DNA of 7,584 nt from an uncultured Eubacteriales bacterium (GCA_958427375.1 CAUABY010000099.1:1-7584), one strand, 5' to 3'. Counted from the first letter of the stretch, positions 1 to 6,085 are shown. The notes: generated from the sequence alone by a model not told the origin. A program made the numbers and translations.

Positions 1-1342
1 CCGCAAGCGCGCCCTGAGACTTGCAGCGCTGCCAGAACAGGGCGAAGAGCACCACGGGGCCGAAGGCCGCGCCGAAGCCTGCCCAAGCGAAGGACACCAC
101 GCGGAAGATGGAGCTGCTGGGGTTGCTTGCGAAGATGACGCCGAGCACCGCAACACCCACAACGGTAAGGCGGGCAATCAGCATGGCCTTCCTGTCAGAG
201 ACCTTGATGCCGAACACATCGGCAACCAAATTGTGCGTCACGCCGGAGGCGGCGGCGAGCAGCTGCGCGTCAGCGGTGGACATGGTGGCGGCGAGAATGC
301 CTGCAATGATGATGCCGGCGACAAGTGCGGGGAATACGCCGTGGGAGGCGATAACGGAAGAGGTGTTGACGATTACGTTCTCCGCGGCGGATTCGGTCTC
401 AGGCATTGCAATCACGCCCGCCCTGGCCATGGAGAAGCCGACAATGCCGATGATAACGGCGACGCCGAGCGAGAGGACAACCCACACAGTGGCGACACGG
501 CGGCTGAAGCCGAGCTTGTGCTCATCCTTCGCGGCCATGAAGTGCAGAAGAACATGGGGCATGCCGAAGTAGCCCAGACCCCAGGCAAGGGTGGAGACTA
601 TTTTCAGCGGGGTGTAGCTTCCGGCTTCGGCGGCGTAAATGTCAGTGCTCGCCGAGAAGCTGAGGTAGCCGGGGATGGCCTTGGCGTTAGCCACAACGCA
701 GTCCCAGCCGCCCGCGGCGTTGATGCCGAAAATAAGCACAACGATGAGCGCGAAAGTCATTACGAAGCCCTGAATAAGGCTCGTCACGGAGGCGGCCATG
801 AATCCGCCGGTGGCGCAGTAGGCCACGATGACAAGCGCCGAGATTATCATGGCGGGTATGTAGTCAAAGCCGAAGAGGCTGTTGAAGAGCTTGCCGCAGG
901 CGGAAAAGCCGGAGGCGGTGTAGGGCACGAAGAAAATTATAATCATCAGCGCGCCGACGGTTTCAATAAGCCTTGTCTTGTCGCGGAAGCGCGCGGCGAG
1001 AAAGTCAGGCACGGTGATGGCGTTGAGCTTTACGGAGTAGCGGCGCAGGCGCTTTGCGACAATCAGCCAGTTGAGGTATGTGCCCAGCGCCAGGCCTATC
1101 GCCGTCCACCCGGCCTCGGCCACGCCGCAGAAGAGCGCCAGACCAGGTACGCCCATCAAAAGATACGCGCTCATGTCGGAAGCCTCGGTGCTCATCGCGG
1201 TCACGAGCGGGCCGAGCTTTCTGCCGCCAAGGTAGAAATCCTCCGACGTGCTGTTCTTGGAATACATAAACCCGATGACGAGCATACCGACAAGGTAAAC
1301 TACAACGGCAATAAGAATACAGATGTTTGCGATAGTTAACAT
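1..1342 (-). CDS. putP: PutP-type sodium/proline (solute) symporter, 3'-truncated by window edge
   Basis: Inner-membrane sodium:solute symporter (SSS family) that would couple Na+ entry to uptake of proline or a similar small solute. The minus-strand frame is open for 447 codons and leaves the window without a stop. E. coli PutP is about 502 residues, so roughly 60-70 C-terminal residues are missing. Visible family motifs are YLGGRKLGP (about 37-45), EASDMSAYLLMGVPG (about 53-67, with Na+-site Asp56 matching E. coli Asp55), WGLGYFGMPH (254-263), MSTADAQLL (Na+-site Ser355-Thr356, matching Ser340-Thr341) and AWAGFGAAFGPVVLF near the edge. Many hydrophobic segments are present. The start at 1342 was chosen because GCGAGGAC lies about 7 nt upstream. 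An in-frame ATG at 1361-1363 would add seven residues, but its upstream sequence is AT-rich with no ribosome binding site. Compared with E. coli, Trp59 is Tyr60 and Gln251 is Met261, so the exact substrate is less certain than the family. Confidence 0.93.
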   Translation of the reverse strand, partial: MLTIANICILIAVVVYLVGMLVIGFMYSKNSTSEDFYLGGRKLGPLVTAMSTEASDMSAYLLMGVPGLALFCGVAEAGWTAIGLALGTYLNWLIVAKRLRRYSVKLNAITVPDFLAARFRDKTRLIETVGALMIIIFFVPYTASGFSACGKLFNSLFGFDYIPAMIISALVIVAYCATGGFMAASVTSLIQGFVMTFALIVVLIFGINAAGGWDCVVANAKAIPGYLSFSASTDIYAAEAGSYTPLKIVSTLAWGLGYFGMPHVLLHFMAAKDEHKLGFSRRVATVWVVLSLGVAVIIGIVGFSMARAGVIAMPETESAAENVIVNTSSVIASHGVFPALVAGIIIAGILAATMSTADAQLLAAASGVTHNLVADVFGIKVSDRKAMLIARLTVVGVAVLGVIFASNPSSSIFRVVSFAWAGFGAAFGPVVLFALFWQRCKSQGALA

Positions 1343-1353
1343 GATTTTGTCCT

Positions 1354-1401
1354 CGCTTTTCATTTCTTAAAAACGTTTTTCTTCTTAAAACGCTTTTCAT
1401 T
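1354..1401. promoter_or_regulatory. Tandem operator-like repeats over the putP start site
   Basis: Two similar units, TTTCTTAAAAACGTTTTT (1363-1380) and CTTCTTAAAACGCTTTTC (1381-1398), lie head to tail with their CG centres 17 bp apart. The first contains a perfect 12-bp palindrome, AAAAACGTTTTT (1369-1380). The second is AAAACGCTTTT (1387-1397). The 11-mer CGCTTTTCATT also occurs exactly twice (1354-1364 and 1391-1401). The array begins at the putP -10 box and runs through the predicted start site into the leader, which is where a repressor would block transcription. A/T arms around a central CG resemble LacI-family and CcpA cre operators, but the cre TG and CA ends are one base out of register, so I do not name the regulator. 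Confidence 0.5.
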
Positions 1402-1426
1402 ATATGCCTTAAAAATTTATTCACAA
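1399..1426 (-). promoter_or_regulatory. Probable sigma-A promoter of putP
   Basis: On the minus strand, TTGTGA (1426-1421) and a perfect TATAAT (1404-1399) are separated by 16 bp. The predicted start site is near 1392, giving a leader of about 50 nt before the putP start. It lies back to back with the lysR promoter, with the two -35 hexamers 22 bp apart. The repeat array at 1354-1401 covers the predicted start site and leader. Confidence 0.65.
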
Positions 1427-1448
1427 TAGCATTTCTCAAATTAAAGCC

Positions 1449-1476
1449 TTGAATTTCCGCTTTTTTTGAGTATAAT
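1449..1476 (+). promoter_or_regulatory. Probable sigma-A promoter of the LysR-family gene
   Basis: TTGAAT (1449-1454) and TATAAT (1471-1476) are separated by 16 bp. A second overlapping TATAAT occupies 1476-1481, but its spacing to the -35 box is poor. The start site would be near 1483, leaving an AT-rich leader of about 58 nt. The region between the two divergent -35 boxes (1427-1448) is where a LysR protein could act on both directions. Confidence 0.6.
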
Positions 1477-1495
1477 ATAATTAACTTTAATTATT

Positions 1496-1511
1496 TTCAT
1501 AACAACATGAA
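1496..1511. promoter_or_regulatory. Short dyad in the lysR leader
   Basis: TTCAT and ATGAA form a 5-bp inverted repeat around AACAAC. It lies just downstream of the predicted lysR start site, so it could serve autoregulation. Its spacing is even and does not match the usual LysR T-N11-A box. Short AT-rich dyads of this kind arise easily by chance. Confidence 0.2.
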
Positions 1512-1540
1512 TTTTGCTCATAAAAACGGAGGGCGGGCGT

Positions 1541-2425
1541 ATGTCATTGATGAAGTATCAGGCGCTGGTGAGCGCGGTGGAGCTGGGCAGTCTCACGCGC
1601 GCGGCGGAGGAGCTGGGCTGCACGCAGTCGGCAATCAGCCATAGCATAGATAAGCTGGAGGCTGAGTTGGGCTTTGTGCTCGTCAAGCGAAGCCGCGCGG
1701 GGGTGAAGCTGACAACGGAGGGGGAGCGGCTGATGCCCGCCGTGCGCAATCTCCTGAACAGTGCCGAGCAGCTCAGTCAGACGGCGGCATCCATCCGCGG
1801 GCTTGATTACGGCACTGTGCGCATCGGCACCTTCACCTCGGTCGCCGTCCACTGGCTGCCGGGGGTCTTGCAGGAGTTTCAGCACGATTACCCCAATGTG
1901 GATTTTATATTGAAAAACGGGGACTACTATGATGTGGAGCAGTGGCTTGCCGACGGGAGCATAGATGTGGGCTTTGTGAATGTGCCCTGCGGGCTTGACT
2001 GTGAGTGCATCCCGCTCATGGAAGATAGGCTGCTTGCAATTTTGCCCATGAACAGCCGCTTTGCCAATTACCCGAAATTTCCGGTCATCGAATGTGAGAC
2101 CGAGCCTTTCATAAGCCTGCTTGAAAGCTCCGCGCAGGACTCGCGCCGTGTGCTGGAGGCCGCCGGGGTCAAGCCGAACGTGCGCTTTTACACCAAGGAT
2201 GACTATGCGATAATCGCCATGGTGGAAAAGGGGCTCGGCATGAGCATCATGCCGGAGCTGCTGCTGAAAGGGCGCACGGAGAATCTGCGCGTGCTGCCGC
2301 TCATTCCGGAGTCAAAGCGCACCATAGGTCTTGCCATTGCCGCGGGCGGTAAGGCGGGCCCCGCCACGCGCCGCTTTGCCGACTATGTGGTGAAGTATGT
2401 GAAAAATAACGCCTCCGCACAGTGA
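1541..2425 (+). CDS. LysR-family transcriptional regulator
   Basis: Cytoplasmic DNA-binding regulator of 294 residues, a normal length for the family. Residues 1-60 form the winged helix-turn-helix, with the characteristic LTRAAEELGCTQSAISHSI (18-36) and KLEAELG (38-44). A linker helix (about 60-88) leads into the periplasmic-binding-protein-like effector domain, which starts near YGTVRIGTF (90-98) and includes GSIDVGFV (139-146) and VEKGLGMSIMPELL (228-241). ATG 1541 was chosen because GGAGGG (1528-1533) sits 7 nt upstream. A longer frame from TTG 1514 has no suitable ribosome binding site, and ATG 1550 is too close to none. The gene is divergent from putP and codirectional with the ABC operon 248 bp downstream. 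LysR proteins commonly control a divergent neighbour and themselves, so putP is the first candidate target and the ABC operon the second. The effector is unknown. Confidence 0.94.
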   Translation: MSLMKYQALVSAVELGSLTRAAEELGCTQSAISHSIDKLEAELGFVLVKRSRAGVKLTTEGERLMPAVRNLLNSAEQLSQTAASIRGLDYGTVRIGTFTSVAVHWLPGVLQEFQHDYPNVDFILKNGDYYDVEQWLADGSIDVGFVNVPCGLDCECIPLMEDRLLAILPMNSRFANYPKFPVIECETEPFISLLESSAQDSRRVLEAAGVKPNVRFYTKDDYAIIAMVEKGLGMSIMPELLLKGRTENLRVLPLIPESKRTIGLAIAAGGKAGPATRRFADYVVKYVKNNASAQ

Positions 2426-2446
2426 GCGGAGCGGGAAGCAGCCAGC

Positions 2447-2470
2447 ACGGCAAGTGCAGAATATTGCCGT
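2447..2470. repeat. Inverted repeat downstream of the LysR-family gene
   Basis: ACGGCAA (2447-2453) and TTGCCGT (2464-2470) form a perfect 7-bp inverted repeat with a 10-nt loop, beginning 22 bp after the lysR stop. As RNA it could form a modest hairpin. The following sequence has only CTTTTGC at 2478-2484, not a proper U tract, so it is a weak intrinsic terminator at best. It could instead be a protein-binding dyad upstream of the ABC operon. Confidence 0.35.
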
Positions 2471-2494
2471 ATGACAGCTTTTGCATGGAATATA

Positions 2495-2508
2495 ATACAA
2501 AAATGTAT
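2495..2508. promoter_or_regulatory. ATACA-N4-TGTAT dyad upstream of the ABC operon
   Basis: A perfect 5-bp inverted repeat around AAAA is centred about 100 bp upstream of the predicted start of the ABC operon. The ATAC/GTAT half-sites recall LysR-type ATAC-N7-GTAT boxes, but the spacing is N6 rather than N7. It also overlaps the end of an isolated TATAAT (2491-2496) that lacks a well-placed -35 box. A binding site is possible but unproven. Confidence 0.25.
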
Positions 2509-2566
2509 GCTGACCGCGTATTTGCCTGCGCTTAAAAATAAAACTGACGGGAATGATAAAAAATTG

Positions 2567-2595
2567 TTGCAAATAAGGAGTAACTGCGCTACAAT
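2567..2595 (+). promoter_or_regulatory. Probable sigma-A promoter of the ABC transporter operon
   Basis: TTGCAA (2567-2572) and TACAAT (2590-2595) are separated by the optimal 17 bp. Transcription would start near 2602, giving a leader of about 72 nt before the solute-binding protein. A second TATAAT at 2607-2612 has no acceptable -35 partner. This is the best promoter in the intergenic region and probably serves all five downstream genes, because no terminator is visible between them. Confidence 0.6.
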
Positions 2596-2601
2596 AAGCG
2601 C
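2586..2601. promoter_or_regulatory. GCGCT-N6-AGCGC dyad overlapping the operon -10 box
   Basis: GCGCT (2586-2590) and AGCGC (2597-2601) flank a 6-bp centre. The dyad spans the predicted -10 hexamer and reaches the start site, the classic place for a repressor. The match is only 5 bp per arm, and no known family was recognised. Confidence 0.3.
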
Positions 2602-2640
2602 GACAATATAATAATGGGAGAAGAAGTTATTTTGTTGTAA

Positions 2641-2659
2641 CGCCGCTTTTAAGGCGGCG
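2641..2659 (+). promoter_or_regulatory. Leader hairpin abutting the ribosome binding site of the solute-binding protein
   Basis: CGCCGC (2641-2646) pairs with GCGGCG (2654-2659) around a TTTTAAG loop, giving six consecutive G-C pairs in the mRNA leader. The Shine-Dalgarno AAGGAG begins two bases later (2661-2666). There is no U tract after it, so it is not a terminator. It could stabilise the 5' end of the message or tune access to the ribosome binding site. The same GCCGC/GCGGC stem recurs before ATPase 1 at 6056-6070. Confidence 0.5.
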
Positions 2660-2673
2660 GAAGGAGAAAAGCA

Positions 2674-4221
2674 ATGAAAAAACGTATTCTTGCAGTTTTC
2701 CTGGTGCTGGTCATTATGACGTGTTCACTCTGCGGCTGCGGAGGAGCAACGGAACAGAAGCCCAGCCCCAGCGACGAAGCTACGCCTTCTTCCGAGGCAG
2801 CCCGCGTAAATGAGATCACCGTGGGTATTGCCCAAGACCTGGATGATAGTCTTGACCCGTATCAGATGACGGCCGCAGGAACTAGAGAGGTCATGTTTAA
2901 CGTCTTTGAAGGGCTTGTCAAGCCCGACGCGGACGGTAATTACGTCAACGCAGTCGCCTCCGGCTATACCGTGTCGGATGATGGCCTGAGCTACACTTTC
3001 ACCCTGCGTGAGGGCGTGGTTTTCCACAATGGGGCTGAATGCACCGTGGATGACGTTCTCTATTCCTTTGAAACCTGCGCCGCTGTCACGGTTACATCAT
3101 CCGTGGCGGAGGCGCTTTCTGCTGTCACGGACTACTCCGTGGACGGGAATAATATCACCATCACTCTCAGCGCGCCTAACCCCGACTTCCTCAGCTATGT
3201 GGCGAGCGTGTACATTGAGCCGAAGGACTATGCCGAGCAGGCCACAGCGCCCGTCGGCACAGGGCCTTTCAGGTTTGTGTCCCGCTCCGTGCAGGAGAAT
3301 TTCATCCTTGAGCGCAATGAGGACTATTACGGCAAGGCAGCAAGCCTTGACAAGGTGACCTACAAGATTTATGAGGACAATAACGCCCTTTTCACTGCGC
3401 TTGACAGCGGCGCGCTGGATCTTGTCGCGCATCTGACCTCCGACCAGGTAAACAACCTCTCCAACGGCTACACCGTGCTTGAGGGCACGATGAACCTTGT
3501 GCAGGCCATCTACCTCAATAACGCCGTCGCGCCATTTGACGATGTGCGTGTGCGTCAGGCGCTGTGCTATGCCGTAGATGTTGACGCCATGCTTGAGCTC
3601 ACCACCGAGGGGCACGGTACTAAGGTCGGCTCGTCGATGTACCCCGCTTTCCGCAAGTACTTTGAGCCGGAGCTTGCCGAGGCCTACCCGCACGATGTGG
3701 AGAAAGCCAAGGCACTCTTGACCGAGGCGGGCTATGCTGACGGCTTTGGCTTCACCATCAAGGTACCCAGCAACTACCAGCCGCATGTTGACTCCGCCCT
3801 TGTCATGGTTGAGCAGCTTAAAGAGGTTGGCGTGACGGCGGAAATCCAGCTTGTCGACTGGAACACCTGGCTCACGGACGTCTACAGTGGCCGCGACTTT
3901 GAGGCCACGGTCGTCGGCTTTGACTCCAGCATCCTCTCCGCAAGCGGCATGCTCGCCCGCTGGGTCAGCGACAACGGCAAGAACATGATTAACTACAGTA
4001 ACGCCGAGTACGATGAGACCTATGCCGCCGCGCAGGCCACCACTGATGATGCCGAGCAGACCCAGCTTTACAAGCGCTGCCTTGAGATTTTGAGCGAGGA
4101 CGCCGCCAATGTCTACACTCAGGACCTGGCAGACTTCGTCGCCCTCAACCCCGCGCTTGAGGGCTTTGAGTTCTACCCGCTGTATGTCATTGACATGTCG
4201 CTGCTGTCGTTCAAGGCCTGA
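2674..4221 (+). CDS. Lipoprotein solute-binding protein of a Dpp/Opp/Nik-type ABC importer (SBP family 5)
   Basis: Extracytoplasmic receptor of 515 residues, close to DppA, OppA and NikA in length, that would capture the solute and dock on the permeases. It starts with a lipoprotein signal: KKR, a hydrophobic stretch (5-19) and a lipobox L-C-G-C with Cys22 as the likely lipidated residue. A flexible Ser/Pro/Glu-rich tether follows (about 25-45). Family-5 features include SLDPYQ (59-64), FEGLVKPDADG (78-88), the region around YTFTLREGVVFHNG (107-120), VGTGPFRF (194-201), RNEDYYG (214-220) and VRVRQALCYAVD (291-302). AAGGAG lies 7 nt before the ATG. It is the first gene of a five-gene operon. 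In the ligand-site region VVGFDSSILSASGML (413-427) an Asp is present, but the D-x-P pattern common in peptide binders is absent. Peptide, nickel/metallophore or another solute are all possible. Confidence 0.93.
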   Translation: MKKRILAVFLVLVIMTCSLCGCGGATEQKPSPSDEATPSSEAARVNEITVGIAQDLDDSLDPYQMTAAGTREVMFNVFEGLVKPDADGNYVNAVASGYTVSDDGLSYTFTLREGVVFHNGAECTVDDVLYSFETCAAVTVTSSVAEALSAVTDYSVDGNNITITLSAPNPDFLSYVASVYIEPKDYAEQATAPVGTGPFRFVSRSVQENFILERNEDYYGKAASLDKVTYKIYEDNNALFTALDSGALDLVAHLTSDQVNNLSNGYTVLEGTMNLVQAIYLNNAVAPFDDVRVRQALCYAVDVDAMLELTTEGHGTKVGSSMYPAFRKYFEPELAEAYPHDVEKAKALLTEAGYADGFGFTIKVPSNYQPHVDSALVMVEQLKEVGVTAEIQLVDWNTWLTDVYSGRDFEATVVGFDSSILSASGMLARWVSDNGKNMINYSNAEYDETYAAAQATTDDAEQTQLYKRCLEILSEDAANVYTQDLADFVALNPALEGFEFYPLYVIDMSLLSFKA

Positions 4222-4278
4222 GAAAGCCTGAAAAAAACCGCAAATCTGAAAAATCAGCCAATAAAGGAGGCGGGAAGC

Positions 4279-5220
4279 ATGAAATATGCCGCGAAAAAGC
4301 TTATAACTCTCATTATTACATTGTTCATCGTTTCGCTTCTCGCCTTCTTGGCGTTTCAGGTCATCCCCGGTGACCCAACCACCAAAATGCTCGGCACGGA
4401 GGCCACGCCTGAGGCTGTGGCGGCACTGCGCGCGGAGCTTGGCCTTGATAAGCCGGTGCTCGTGCGCTATTGGAGCTGGCTCACCGCCTTTCTGCGCGGC
4501 GACATGGGCACAAGCTACATCTATAATATGCCGGTTTCCGGCATGCTTGCGGATAAGCTGCCCATAACCTTCATTCTCACGCTGCTGTCATTCGCGTTCA
4601 CAGTGCTGCTGTCCATCCCGTTGGGCGTGGCGGCGGGCAGTGTGCGCAACAAGCTTGCCGACAGCTTTTTCGCGGTGCTCGACCAGATTGTAATGAGCAT
4701 CCCGCCGTTTTTCATCGGCATAATTGCCTGCTATGCCTTTGGCATCGTGCTCAAAATCTTCACGCCGGGCGATTTCGTGTCGTATAAGGAGAGCTGGGGC
4801 GAATGCCTTGGCTACCTTGTGCTCCCCGCGTTCTCCATCGCCATCCCCCGCATTGCTATGACCGTTAAAATGCTCCGCAGCTCGATTTTAGATGAGCTGG
4901 ACAAGGACTATGTGCGCACGGCGCGAAGCCGGGGCGACAAGCGCTCGGCCATACTCATGCGCCATGTGCTAAAAAACGCGCTCATCCCGGTCATAACCTT
5001 CCTCGCCGTGTCCGCCGCGGAGATTATGACGGGCACCATCATTATCGAGCAGGTCTTTACTATCCCCGGCATAGGCCGCCTGCTGCTCGCAAGCATCTCA
5101 AACCGCGACTTCCCGGTTGTGCAGGCCGTGGTCGTCATCATGGCCGCGTGGATAGTCGTTGTGAACTTTATAGCGGATTTGCTGTATCAGCTTGCCGACC
5201 CGCGTATAAAGCTGAACTGA
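4279..5220 (+). CDS. ABC importer permease 1 (DppB/OppB/NikB type)
   Basis: Integral membrane subunit of 313 residues, the standard DppB/NikB size (NikB is about 314). It forms half of the translocation path with permease 2. The N-terminal membrane segment (about 8-29) runs into IPGDP (29-33), a hallmark of this subfamily. Next comes an extracytoplasmic stretch with LRAELGLDKPV (50-60) and GDMGTSY (74-80). Further hydrophobic segments lie at about 97-120, 133-157, 178-197, 235-255 and 280-303. The EAA coupling loop that docks on the ATPase is YVRTARSRGDKRS (211-223) through to KNALIPV (232-238). FTIPGIGRLLL (260-270) is also typical. AGGAGG (4265-4270) sits 8 nt before the ATG. The 57-bp gap after the solute-binding protein holds no strong terminator, so the genes are probably cotranscribed. 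Confidence 0.94.
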   Translation: MKYAAKKLITLIITLFIVSLLAFLAFQVIPGDPTTKMLGTEATPEAVAALRAELGLDKPVLVRYWSWLTAFLRGDMGTSYIYNMPVSGMLADKLPITFILTLLSFAFTVLLSIPLGVAAGSVRNKLADSFFAVLDQIVMSIPPFFIGIIACYAFGIVLKIFTPGDFVSYKESWGECLGYLVLPAFSIAIPRIAMTVKMLRSSILDELDKDYVRTARSRGDKRSAILMRHVLKNALIPVITFLAVSAAEIMTGTIIIEQVFTIPGIGRLLLASISNRDFPVVQAVVVIMAAWIVVVNFIADLLYQLADPRIKLN

Positions 5221-5226
5221 GTTTTA

Positions 5227-6036
5227 ATGAATATGAAGATTAAAAGTAATTCTTTCTTATATATAGGCGCGCTGCTTTTTGGGTTTATGGCCGCGCTCAT
5301 CATCCTCGGCTATTTCTGGACGCCCTATGACCCCACCGCCATGGCCGCGAAGAAATTCCTCGCCCCCTCGGCGGAGCATATCCTGGGCACGGATAATTTT
5401 GGCCGCGACATTTTCTCCCGTGTTATAGACGGCGCGGGTACCACCTTTTTTATCGCCCTCAGCGTCGTGGCGATAGGCTGTGTGGCGGGCATAATCATCG
5501 GCTCGCTCTGCGGCTACTATGGCGGTCTGCCCGACCTTATCCTCACCCGTGTGTGCGACTCGATAACCGCGTTTCCGGCCTTTCTGCTGGCGCTCGTCGT
5601 TGTGAGTGTGGCGGGGAGCGGGACCTATAATATCATCCTCGCCCTCGGCGTTCTCTTCACGCCGAGCTTTGCGCGCATCGTGCGCGGCGAGTTTGCACGC
5701 TGCCGGGAGCTCAACTATATAAAAGGCGCGCGGCTGATAGGCGCGAGTGATTTGAACATCATGTTCCGCCACATCCTGCCCAACACTTTTCCCGTGCTCT
5801 TGAGCGCGATGACTATCGGCTTCAATAACGCCGTTTTGAGCGAGGCGAGCATGAGCTTTTTGGGTATTGGTGTGCAGCCGCCGTCGGCAAGCCTTGGCTC
5901 CATGCTCAGCGACAGCCAGACCTATCTCAAAAGCGCGCCGTGGTATGCCCTCGGCACGGGCGCGGTGATAGTGCTGCTGATTTTAGGCGTCAGCATGCTG
6001 GGCGAGGGGCTTCAGAAGAAAGCCCGCCGCGGCTGA
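5227..6036 (+). CDS. ABC importer permease 2 (DppC/OppC/NikC type)
   Basis: Second membrane subunit, 269 residues, partner of permease 1. After the first membrane segment (about 11-31) comes LGTDNFGRDIFSR (53-65), the signature of DppC/OppC/NikC proteins. Further hydrophobic segments lie at about 73-97, 115-145, 187-205 and 240-258. The EAA loop is YIKGARLIGASD (164-175) through to FRHILPN (180-186), close to consensus. SFLGIGVQPP (210-219) is also diagnostic. It starts 6 nt after the permease 1 stop in the same reading frame. An in-frame TGA (5218-5220) and the absence of any start codon in between fix ATG 5227 as the earliest start; ATG 5233 is an alternative. No Shine-Dalgarno site is visible, only GAG at 5219-5221, so translation probably depends on coupling to permease 1. 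The first 15 codons are AT-rich. Confidence 0.93.
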   Translation: MNMKIKSNSFLYIGALLFGFMAALIILGYFWTPYDPTAMAAKKFLAPSAEHILGTDNFGRDIFSRVIDGAGTTFFIALSVVAIGCVAGIIIGSLCGYYGGLPDLILTRVCDSITAFPAFLLALVVVSVAGSGTYNIILALGVLFTPSFARIVRGEFARCRELNYIKGARLIGASDLNIMFRHILPNTFPVLLSAMTIGFNNAVLSEASMSFLGIGVQPPSASLGSMLSDSQTYLKSAPWYALGTGAVIVLLILGVSMLGEGLQKKARRG

Positions 6037-6055
6037 GAGTTTTATTCCTGTTTGT

Positions 6056-6070
6056 GCCGCTGTGTGCGGC
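6056..6070 (+). promoter_or_regulatory. Small GC hairpin before the ATPase 1 ribosome binding site
   Basis: GCCGC (6056-6060) pairs with GCGGC (6066-6070) around a TGTGT loop in the 49-bp gap between permease 2 and ATPase 1. The Shine-Dalgarno GGAG follows at 6076-6079. There is no U tract, so it is not a terminator. The stem is identical to the core of the hairpin at 2641-2659, which also sits directly before a ribosome binding site. Confidence 0.4.
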
Positions 6071-6085
6071 TGAATGGAGATTATT

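Noticed and set aside
233..1339. Long open frame on the plus strand, 368 codons
   Set aside because: It is exactly codon-antisense to putP. Its product is rich in Gly, Ala, His and Glu with no recognisable fold, while the minus strand gives a clear symporter.
1387..1401. Canonical CcpA cre site
   Set aside because: The AAAACGC-TTTTCA core looks similar, but the TG and CA ends are out of register by one base against the consensus, so it is listed only as an unidentified operator-like repeat.
2413..2431. CTCCGC/GCGGAG inverted repeat over the lysR stop codon as a terminator
   Set aside because: The stem is six pairs with no following U tract, and it overlaps coding sequence; evidence for termination is insufficient.
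2426..2673. Riboswitch, such as a NiCo, cobalamin or T-box leader, before the ABC operon
   Set aside because: The predicted leader is only about 72 nt. No conserved riboswitch core or T-box sequence is visible, just one small hairpin by the ribosome binding site.
3097..3786. 229-codon open frame on the minus strand
   Set aside because: It lies wholly inside the solute-binding protein gene, has no family features and no ribosome binding site; it reflects GC-rich codon bias.
4222..4278. Possible attenuating hairpin between the solute-binding protein and permease 1 (CTGA-AAAA-TCAG)
   Set aside because: The stem is only four weak pairs, and there is no GC-rich stem or U tract. Repeated GCCTGA in the gap is too short to interpret.
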